The translations under genes and the position numbers were made by a program. Under the pieces are notes generated by a model, which was not told the DNA's origin, did not search any database, and worked only from the letters and a program-made list of their open reading frames with translations. DNA of 64,000 nt, taken from assembly GCF_030813715.1 (NCBI RefSeq), contig NZ_JAUSUZ010000001.1, positions 7,254,001 to 7,318,000 on the forward strand, given 5' to 3'. Every line of letters starts with the position of its first letter. Position 1 is the stretch's first letter. Positions 29,796 through 38,600 of the stretch are shown here, piece by piece. Source of the stretch: Catenuloplanes indicus. Its GTDB lineage: Bacteria; Actinomycetota; Actinomycetes; Mycobacteriales; Micromonosporaceae.

Positions 29796-30877
29796 TGGAC
29801 GCACTCCGCGCGGCGGACGGCCGACGGCTGGCCGCGCTGGCCGCCATGCGCGAGCGCTGGCGGGCCTTGCCCAAGCCGATGCGCTTCGCCGTGGTGGTGG
29901 CGCTGGTGGCGCTGCTCTACGGCCTGCCCAACCTGAACATCCCGCTGATCCGTACGCCGGACACGGACTTCACCTCCGTGCTCTTCCTGGTCGCCATCTA
30001 CGTGCTGGTCGCGGTCGGGCTGAACGTGGTGATCGGCCTGGCGGGCCTGCTCGACCTCGGCTACATCGGGTTCTACGCGGTCGGCGCGTACACCGTGGCG
30101 ATCTTCGCGTCGCCGTCGTCCGTGGTGGCCACGAAGCTGCCGTGGCTGGCCTGCATCCCGCTGGCGATCGGCATCGCGATGCTCTCCGGCGTCATCCTGG
30201 GCTGGCCCACGCTGCGGTTGCGCGGTGACTACCTGGCGATCGTCACGCTCGGCTTCGGCGAGATCGTCCGGCTGATCGCGGTGAACTGGGACGTGCCGAA
30301 CGGTCAGCGTGGCATCTCCGGCATCCCCGGCCCGCCCGGGACCTGGGCGGACGGCTCGCCGCTGTTCGGGCTGATCGACGTGCGGCCGTTCTACTGGCTG
30401 GCGCTCACGGTCGTGATCGTCTGCATGCTCGCGGTCGGCCGGCTGGAGCACAGCCGGGTCGGCCGGTCCTGGCTGGCGATCCGCGAGGACGAGGACGCGG
30501 CCGAGGTTATGGGCGTGAACACGTTCAAGTTCAAGCTCTGGGCGTTCGCGATCGGCGCGGCGCTGGGCGGGCTCTCCGGCGCGCTCTTCGCCAGCAAGCA
30601 GGCGTTCATCAACTCGGACAGCTTCGACCTGCTCACCTCGATCCTGTTCGTGGCCGCGGTCGTGCTCGGCGGCTCCGGGAACATGGCCGGCGTGACGGTC
30701 GGCGCGATCCTCATCTCGTACCTGCCGGAGCGGTTCCGGGGATTCGCCGACTACCGCCTGCTGGTGTTCGGCATCGCATTGGTCGCCATCATGGTCTTCC
30801 GTCCGCAGGGGCTGATCCCGAGCCGGCGTCGCGCGGTCGAACTCAAGGACAAGCGAGAGGAGGCCGTCGTTGTCTGA
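29792..30877 (+). CDS. livM: Branched-chain amino-acid ABC transporter permease LivM
   Basis: Second permease, 361 residues from ATG 29792; the open frame extends further back but only through livH. About eight to ten membrane helices. Characteristic segments are NVVIGLAGLLDLGYIGFYAVGAYTVAI, LRLRGDYLAIVTLGFGEIVRL, the cytoplasmic SWLAIREDEDAAEVMGVN and VVLGGSGNMAGVTVGAILISYLPERFR. It overlaps livG by 8 bp. Confidence 0.92.
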   Translation: MMDALRAADGRRLAALAAMRERWRALPKPMRFAVVVALVALLYGLPNLNIPLIRTPDTDFTSVLFLVAIYVLVAVGLNVVIGLAGLLDLGYIGFYAVGAYTVAIFASPSSVVATKLPWLACIPLAIGIAMLSGVILGWPTLRLRGDYLAIVTLGFGEIVRLIAVNWDVPNGQRGISGIPGPPGTWADGSPLFGLIDVRPFYWLALTVVIVCMLAVGRLEHSRVGRSWLAIREDEDAAEVMGVNTFKFKLWAFAIGAALGGLSGALFASKQAFINSDSFDLLTSILFVAAVVLGGSGNMAGVTVGAILISYLPERFRGFADYRLLVFGIALVAIMVFRPQGLIPSRRRAVELKDKREEAVVV

Positions 30878-31760
30878 GCAGATGCTGCTGGCGGATCCGG
30901 CGCGGACCGAGGTCGGCGACACGCTGTTGCACATGGAGAACGTCACGATGCGCTTCGGCGGCGTGGTCGCGCTGGACGGCGTCGACTTCGCGCTCCGGCG
31001 TGGTGAGATCCTCGGACTGATCGGCCCGAACGGCGCCGGCAAGACCACCTGTTTCAACGCGATGACCGGTGTGTACACGCCCACCTCGGGCCGGATCACG
31101 TTCGACGGCCAGAAGGTGAGCGGGCGCAAGCGGCACCGGATCACGCAGCTGGGCATCGCCCGCACATTCCAGAACATCCGGCTCTTCCCGGAGCTGACGG
31201 CGCTGGAGAACGTGATGGTCGGCGTGGACAGCCGGCACCACACCAGCGTGCCCGGCACGCTCTTTCCGGTCTGGCGCACGCCGCGCCGCCAGGACGAGTT
31301 CACCGGCGACCCGCGCTGGCACGGGCTGCAGCGCCTGGTAGGCATCTCCCGGTTCGCCCGGGAGGAGCGGCGGGCCCGGGAGACCGCGTACGACCTGCTG
31401 CGCTTCGTCGGCATCGAGAAGCGGGCCGGCGAGGCCGCGCGCAACCTGCCCTACGGCGACCAGCGGCGCCTGGAGATCGCGCGTGCGCTGGCCACCGATC
31501 CGAAGCTGCTCTGCCTGGACGAGCCGGCCGCCGGGTTCAACCCGGCGGAGAAGGAACGGCTGCTGGAGTTGATCCGCGCGATCCGGGACCGAGGCCCGAG
31601 CGTGCTGGTCATCGAGCACGACATGCGCCTGGTGATGGGCGTGACCGACCGGATCGTGGTGCTCGAGTTCGGCCGCAAGATCGCTGAGGGGACGCCGGCC
31701 GAGATCCGTGAGGACCCGGCCGTCATCGCCGCCTACCTGGGAGTTCCGGACGATGAGTGA
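30870..31760 (+). CDS. livG: Branched-chain amino-acid ABC transporter ATPase LivG
   Basis: ATPase of 296 residues. The start is TTG 30870, supported by GAGGAGG six bases upstream; ATG 30882 is a weaker alternative. The Walker A GPNGAGKTT lies near residue 53, Q-loop TFQNIRLFPELT near residue 98, signature-region LPYGDQRRLEIARALA (the LivG-type variant of LSGGQ), Walker B LLCLDEPAAGFNP and VIEHDM follow. The C-terminal extension typical of LivG, which includes PAEIREDPAVIAAYLG, is present. Confidence 0.93.
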   Translation: MSEQMLLADPARTEVGDTLLHMENVTMRFGGVVALDGVDFALRRGEILGLIGPNGAGKTTCFNAMTGVYTPTSGRITFDGQKVSGRKRHRITQLGIARTFQNIRLFPELTALENVMVGVDSRHHTSVPGTLFPVWRTPRRQDEFTGDPRWHGLQRLVGISRFAREERRARETAYDLLRFVGIEKRAGEAARNLPYGDQRRLEIARALATDPKLLCLDEPAAGFNPAEKERLLELIRAIRDRGPSVLVIEHDMRLVMGVTDRIVVLEFGRKIAEGTPAEIREDPAVIAAYLGVPDDE

Positions 31761-32472
31761 CCTGCTGCTGGAGATCGATGACATCTCCGTGAAGTACGGC
31801 CGGATCGAGGCGCTGCACGGCGTCACCATCACGGTCGGGCGTGGCGAGATCGTGGCGCTGATCGGCGCGAACGGCGCCGGCAAGAGCACCACCATGCGGG
31901 CCATCTCCGGCCTGCGCCCGCTGGCCACGGGCGCGATCCGGTTCGACGGCACGGACATCTCCCGCATGCCCGCGCACAAGCGGGTCGGTCTCGGCCTGTG
32001 CCAGGCGCCGGAGGGGCGGGGCGTGTTCCCCGGCATGACGGTAATGGAGAACCTGGACATGGGCGCGTACGGCCGCCGTGACCGGGCCGGGATCAGGGAG
32101 GACCTGGACCGGGTGTTCGGCCTGTTCCCGCGCCTGGCCCAGCGCAAGGGCCAGCTCGGCGGCACCATGTCCGGCGGCGAGCAGCAGATGCTGACGATCG
32201 GCCGCGCGCTGATGGCTCGGCCGCAGTTGCTGTTGCTGGACGAGCCGTCGATGGGCCTGGCGCCGATGCTGATCAAACAGATCTTCACCATCATCAAGGA
32301 GATCAATGCGCAGGGCACCACCGTCCTGGTGGTGGAGCAGAACGCACAGCAGGCACTGGCGCTGGCCGATCGCGCCTACGTCCTGGAGACCGGCCGGATC
32401 GTCGGCACCGGACCAGGGGCGGAGCTGCTGCACGACCCGGCGGTACGAGAGGCCTACCTCGGCGCCGTGTGA
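31753..32472 (+). CDS. livF: Branched-chain amino-acid ABC transporter ATPase LivF
   Basis: Second ATPase, 239 residues from ATG 31753, overlapping the livG stop by 8 bp. The Walker A GANGAGKSTTMRAISG is near residue 36, APEGRGVFPGMTVMENL is the LivF-type Q-loop region, and MSGGEQQMLTIGRALMARPQLLLLDEPSMGLAP gives the signature and Walker B. The last gene of the operon; a terminator hairpin begins 9 bases after its stop. Confidence 0.93.
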   Translation: MSDLLLEIDDISVKYGRIEALHGVTITVGRGEIVALIGANGAGKSTTMRAISGLRPLATGAIRFDGTDISRMPAHKRVGLGLCQAPEGRGVFPGMTVMENLDMGAYGRRDRAGIREDLDRVFGLFPRLAQRKGQLGGTMSGGEQQMLTIGRALMARPQLLLLDEPSMGLAPMLIKQIFTIIKEINAQGTTVLVVEQNAQQALALADRAYVLETGRIVGTGPGAELLHDPAVREAYLGAV

Positions 32473-32480
32473 ACGCTTCT

Positions 32481-32522
32481 GTGGCACGCGGCGGGTGCCT
32501 CTCAGTCACCGCCGCGTGCCAC
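32481..32522 (+). terminator. Terminator hairpin after livF
   Basis: A perfect 14-bp stem (GTGGCACGCGGCGG, 32481-32494, paired with 32509-32522) around a 14-base loop, with no T-tract. Its last base is also the first base of the palindrome in front of the giant gene. Confidence 0.75.
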
Positions 32523-32544
32523 TAAACATGTGAGACATGTTTAG
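32522..32544. promoter_or_regulatory. Perfect 23-bp palindrome upstream of giant gene 1
   Basis: CTAAACATGT-GAG-ACATGTTTAG has 10-bp perfect arms and is A/T-rich against a very G/C-rich background. It lies 26 bases before the predicted -35 box of giant gene 1, so it is placed like an activator or repressor site. The second cassette has no full copy; only an ACATGTT half occurs at 45155-45161. Confidence 0.65.
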
Positions 32545-32570
32545 GTGCTGAACATTTAACAAACCGGTCG

Positions 32571-32599
32571 TGAACCAGTCCTGACGCAGCGTCGTAATC
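32571..32599 (+). promoter_or_regulatory. Putative ECF-type promoter of giant gene 1
   Basis: TGAACC (32571-32576), a 16-base spacer and CGTAAT (32593-32598) match the general ECF sigma pattern of an AAC-containing -35 and a CGT-containing -10. The same elements at the same spacing precede giant gene 2. A further hairpin, TGGGGC-TAT-GCCCCA (32611-32625), lies between this promoter and the start codon. Confidence 0.6.
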
Positions 32600-32653
32600 G
32601 GCGGTTGACGTGGGGCTATGCCCCAGACACGGCATTGGTGAAGGGGCGAATGC

Positions 32654-35600
32654 ATGGCTGGCCCAGCGATTCTCAATCCCTCAGCCCAGCTCTGCCCGGA
32701 CGGCCACCTCATTCCGACCGGCGGCGGAAGCATGTTCTACCACCCGTTCCCGCTGGGTACGCCGGTCGACCTGGTCGCGGTGATCCACGCGATGAACGCG
32801 CCGAAGGAGGCCGGGCCGACGTTCTCGATGGGCCACTCCGGGCTGGTCGACGTGGGTGCGCTGGAGACCGCCTCACGGGTCGTGCACGACCTGATGGAGA
32901 ACATGGGCACCGCCCGCCGGATTTCCACCCAGCTGCCCGCCGGCGCCGAGCAGACCGCGATCACGACCTGGCAGAAGGCTTCTGACATGGTCGGGGTGCC
33001 GATCAGCACCGGCTACCAGCCGTGGATGGAGACCTCGCCGCGCGTTGTCCGGGTGGGCGCGGAGGGCCACCCGGACGCGGCCGGCGGGTTCGTCCGGGTA
33101 CTGCCGAAGGGGCTGGCCGTGATGCGCGGCGCGCTCGACGCGGCGTCCCGGCTCGCCGGCGGGACCGCCGCGTCGCCGTGGGACCGGCTGCAGGAGCTGA
33201 TCGCCGCGGTCGCCGAGATCCGTGAGGAGCTGAGGGTGCCGCGCTCCGGCACCCCGGCCGGCGCGCAGTACTGGCAGGCCGGTTACCAGCTGGCAGCCGG
33301 CATCGCGCTCGGCCTGACGGTTCCCGCCGAGCTCGCCACCGCGGTCACCCCGATCGCGCCGGAGCAGCTGGCCGCGCTGCTCGGCGACGCGGTGCCCGTG
33401 ACCGACGCGCGGCAGCTGGCCGCACGCCTGGCCGCCGAGCCGGGCGCGCGGGCGCTGGTGCACCGGGCCGGCAGCGGCGGCGGCGGATCGTCGCGCTGGC
33501 TGGTCTCGCACGACGGCGCACTGTGGTGGGTGGACCTGGCCGCGTCCGCGGACGAGGCGACCACCCGGTTCGACCCCGAGGACTCCCGGCATCTCGCCGC
33601 GCTGACCGAGGCCGGCGTCTCGGTCCGGATGCTCACCCCGGCCCCCTCGCCGGAACCGTCCTTCGCACCGAAGTCCGGTCTGGTCGACGCGCTGATCGAT
33701 CCGGTTCTCGGCCGCCGTGCCGCCGGCATGCTGAACACCCGGCCCCGCCCGCAGGCCGGTGAGGTCCCCGGCATCGGTACCGGGGCGACCGGGCCGGAGG
33801 CACTGATCCAGGCCGAGTTCGACGCGGTCGCGGCGGACCTGCGCGGCAGCGACCCCCGCCGCCAGTTCGACGCGGTCGACGACCTGATCAGTACCCGACT
33901 GCCCGCGGTCCGGGCCCGGTTCGCCGCCCAGGAGACCGCCCAGGAGCAGGCACGGATCGTCGCGATGCGGGCGGTCACCGCGCACACCCGTGCGATCAGC
34001 CGCCTGGACGACGCCATCCGTGATCGCGAGCGGGAGATCGCGGACAACGAGGACACGCTCCGCGAATTCGGGCGGCGGATCGAGGAGGCGGAGTCCAACC
34101 TCGCCATCCGGAGGACCAGGCACGAGGAGGAGGTCCTCGCGTTCAACGAGGCCGAGCGGGCCGCCCGCACCGCACCCGCCGGCACGACCCCGGCACAGCG
34201 GCAGACCCTCGCGGGGGCGGTACAGGACGCGATGAAGGCGGTCGGCGAGGCCAAGGCGGAGATCACCGCGGTGACGCGCCAGATCAAGAAGCTGACGATC
34301 GCCAGGGACTCGCTGATCTCGGACATCCGGGATGCGCGGGCGGCGAACGCGGCGGACCGGGCGTCCAGGGCCGCCGAGGGTGGCCAGCGGAACCTGCAGC
34401 AGCGGGCCGGGCGCGCGGCGATCGAGGCCCGGGACACCGCCCTGGCCGACCAGCAGCTGGTCGACGCGAACCTGGCCTACCTGCGGTCGCTCGCCGCGGA
34501 CTGGGCCGGGCTCGAGTACGGCGATGTGGTCCGCACCGCCGACCGGGTGGCAGCCAGCGAGACGGCCGGCTCGGCCACGCGCACGCTCCACGACACGGCC
34601 GCGGCGGAGGTGACCGCCATCTTCGGCCGGGCGGCCGCGGTCACGCCGGAGGACGTCGGCCGGCTCGCCTACCTCGGGCACCTGGACAAGGCGCGGACCA
34701 GGGTCGAGACCGCGCACCGGGCCGGGCTGCCCGCGCTGCGGGCCACCACCCAGGCACATATCGACCGGCTGGTCCGGCTGACCGGTCGCGCGGCCCCGAG
34801 TGCGGCCGAGATGACCCGGATGGTCGACGCGGCCGTGTCGCTCAAGCTCTGGACCGATCTCTCGGACGCGTTCGACTCGGCCCGCCCGGCCGCCGAGCAG
34901 GCCCGGGCGGACGCGGCCGACCAGACCCGGGTCCTGATCGAGCAGGGCGGCAACCTGGGCGAGCTGCTGAACCGGTTCACGGACCGGGCCACCCGGCGGG
35001 TCAGCCTGCCGCAGACCGGCGGGTACGTGGCCAGTCTCGGAACCCGCACCGAACTGGTCAACGCCCCGTCCGCGCCCTGGTTCCTGCGGGAGAGGGGCGT
35101 GCTCGGCGACGGCTACGTCCGACGCGTCAACGACCACCCGCAGGCGAACGGCATCGCGACGTTCGCCCGGACGCTGACCACCGCGGTGAAGAGCCGGCTC
35201 GGCTCGTCCACGCGGCCCTGGAAGTCGGTGCCGAACGAGGTCGAGACGTGGCTGACCAAACAGCTCGTCAGCAAGGACGAGCGGCACTGGGAGAAGATGA
35301 TCGAGTCCGGCGTCGGCCGCGACTTCAACGGCCGCTTCGTCCGCGTGCACGTGCGGCCGGCCAACCCGGCGTACCAGATCCAGGATCCGCAGGGTCTCAA
35401 GCCCGGCGAGGCGAACATGCACGTCCGGGGCGCCGACATCGCCTACTCCCGGAGCCGGGGCGGGGGCGGTGGCTGGGGACTGCCGCTCGGCGCGGCCGTC
35501 TTCTTCGAGACCGCCAGCGAGATCGTCCGGTTCGCCATCGGCCCGATCGCCCGCTTCTTCGTCGGCGGCTCGCGGCGCTGGTCCGAGACGGCGAGCGGCA

Positions 35601-38600
35601 GCGTGCAGGCCGAGAACATGATCTTCACCGGAGACTTCGCCACCCACCAGTTCGGTGCGGACGCCCAGGTGATCGTCGAAGTCGACGGGCAGCAGATCGT
35701 CAGCCAGGACCTGGCCGGTCACCTGGTGCTGGCCATGCCGCAGCTGCTGTCCAGCAAGCGCGACGAGGTGGACCCGGCCACGGTGGGCGCGGCCACCCGG
35801 GTGAACAACCCGGCTGCGCTGCTCGGTCAGGACTTCGCGGTCAGCGCGGCCACATTCGAGGATCCGCTGACCGAACTGCAGAACCAGCTGCAGCGGCATC
35901 CCGACTTCAAGCTGTCCGCCCGCAACGCGGCCCGGGTGGTGGACAAGCTGCGCCGGGAGATGATGAACCAGAAGTCGGCCAAGGACTCGAACCAGTGGTG
36001 GACCTCGAACAGCTGGGTCTCGCCGTTCGTGTCGATGAAGGTGGGCAAGCTTCGCCGGCTGGAGGGGCACCTGCGGACCGGTGGGAAGCTGGTCGACCTG
36101 CGCCGGATCACCGACACCGCCGGCCTGATCCGCAACGACATGGCGGTCACCGCCGGCCGGGGCCGGGGCTCCGGCGGCAGTTCCGCGGCGGCCGGCCGGA
36201 TCGGCGGCGAGCCGCCACTGTCGCTCGGCGAGCACCTGGTGCTGCCGCGCTGGGACGTCGCGTTCATGGCCAGCAACCGGTCCACCGGACGGTCACTGTC
36301 CGCGGAGTCGACCGCCCGGACCATGCTCACCCGCAAGGCTACGATGATCCGCTACCTGGCCACGGTCGCCACCGACATGACGCTGGACTCCAGCCGCGGG
36401 CAGCTGGGGGTGCGGCGGAACGCGACCGTGGAGCTGGTCGTGCCGGCCCCGTACGCGGACGCGTTCGAGGAGCAGATCCTGGCCACGCCGGCGCTGCGCG
36501 AGGTCTTCGCGAAGCCGCCCCACACGGTCGTCACCATGCCGGAGACCGGCCGGAGCTGGCGGAACCCGATGAGCAGCCCGGCGCCCAAGGCGTGGCCGGG
36601 CAAGGGCGCGCGCACCCCGGCGGACCTGCGGAAGATCGCCGAGAAGCACCGGATCGAGGTGTCGGTTCCGGACCCGGACAATCCCGGGCCGGCCTGGGCC
36701 TGGGCGCATCGGGGCACACCGGCCCGGACCTGGGCGCAGACCGGCAAGTTCAAGGTGCGGTTCCGCCACCCGGAGAACGGCGACTTCGAGTATGCCGGCG
36801 TGGACGAGGTCCCGGTGTTCCGTTACCGCACCGACCCGGCGAACACCGGCCGGATCATCGGCGCCACCGTGTTCACGAAGGGCACGGTGCACCCGCCCGG
36901 CGGGACGCCGCAGACGGACGTGGTCGCGGTGGAGTTCGTGCGGAACCCGGCGTTCCCCGCACCGGCCGCGGCCGCGGTGGCCGGTGACGGTGCCGCCGTA
37001 ACGCCGCCGCCGTGGCACTCCTCCGGCGTGCGGGACGCGATCGACCTGTACGTGCTCGCCAAGCAGCATCCGATCGAGATCGCGGTCGCCGGGCGGTCCG
37101 GCGCGCGGACGCCGCAGCTGATCGAGAATCTGCCGGACAGCCTGCACACGCTGTGGCTGTCCCGGCAGTCGGTGCTGCTGCGCGGCGACGGCGACTACAC
37201 CTATGCCGCGGGCGACTCCACCGCGGCGCGTTTCCGGTACGTGGTGGACGAGCGCGGCATGGTGGTCTCCGCGATCCCGCTCGGCAACCCGGTCACCAAC
37301 GCGGGCGTGACCACCCGGGCGGCCGGGACCGCGGTGCCGAACCCGGCGCTGTCGCTGCCCGCCCGGCAGCCCTCGGCCACCCCGGCCGAGGCGGTCCGCC
37401 AGGTGCAGCGCTACCTCGACGGTGTGACCGCCTACACCCAGATCCAGCTCTCCACCGGGGTGCCGGCGCAGGTGACCGCGCTGCTGAGCGCGCATCCGCA
37501 GGTCGAGCTGCTCGACCAGACCGGCGCCCGGGTGCCCGGCCAGGTGCTGCCGACCGGGCCGCGGCCCGCCGAGGCGACCCGCGGCGTGGTGCACTCCGAC
37601 GGCTGGGTTAACCAAGGGCTCAAGCCGCTCTCCGGCCCGACCCGGGAGCCGTGGGCACTGGCCGCACGCAGCGGACTCGGGCCGGGCGCGCTGAAGGAGA
37701 TGCCCGGCACCGAACTCATCTTCGCGGACGTGCTCATGCTGGTGGAGCAACAGATGCGGGCGGTCGGCAAGAAGCTGACGGCGCAGGCACGGCAGGAGCG
37801 GTTCTGGGAGCTGGCCGCGAAGTTCGGCGCGCCGGGCCTGCGCGGCGGGCAGCGGTCACTTTTCGACGGCGGCATCACGGACACGTACACGGTCGGTGAT
37901 CTCACCTTCCACGTCAACCTGACCGGCACGCTCGGCGACCTGCGGGACATCGAGACCATTCCGGATTACTGGGTGGACAACCGGAACGTCGGCGCGGGCG
38001 GGCACTCGGTCTCGGAGAGCCTGTCCCGGCGGTGGGGCACCCGGCTGGACCTGTCCACCCGCCTCGGCATCAAGGACTTCTTCGGCATGCGGGTCCGGGT
38101 GGCGGACGTGCAGCTCGCCTGGGACCGGACGCACGCCCGCAGTGCCGCCCAGTCGTCGGAGAGCGGCCGGCGTCGCAAGATCGGCGGACTGGTCACCGCG
38201 TTCAACCACGGCACGCACTACCAGCTGACCGTGACCGTGACCGACAAGAACGGCAAGGAGATCAAGCCGGCCAGCTCGCGAGCGTACGACGGCGAGGCGC
38301 TGGTGCACGTGGCCGACACCGACCTGGCGCCGCTGCCCGCCCCGGCCCCGGCCCCGGCGAGCGACGGCATCACGCCGGTCGTCCCGCCACCGCCGACCGG
38401 ACCGCCGCCGCTGCTCACCGACGAGCAGGCGGTGAGCCGGCTGACCCCGGCTGAGGCAGCCGACATGGAACGGTGGCTGGCCGGTGCGGACGTCACCGGC
38501 GGAGCCGGCGAGCTGGTCTCCGGCGTCCGGGACAACAGCGAGGGAATGTACATCTGGCTGAACCGGGTCGGGAAGCTCGCCGAAGGGCTCCAGCGGTTCG

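Noticed and set aside
32473-32653. Small gene between livF and giant 1
   Set aside because: The interval is filled by a terminator hairpin, palindrome and promoter elements; no short frame has a ribosome site.
32873-36235. Minus-strand open frame of 1,120 codons opposite giant 1
   Set aside because: Same compositional shadow; no motif or ribosome site.
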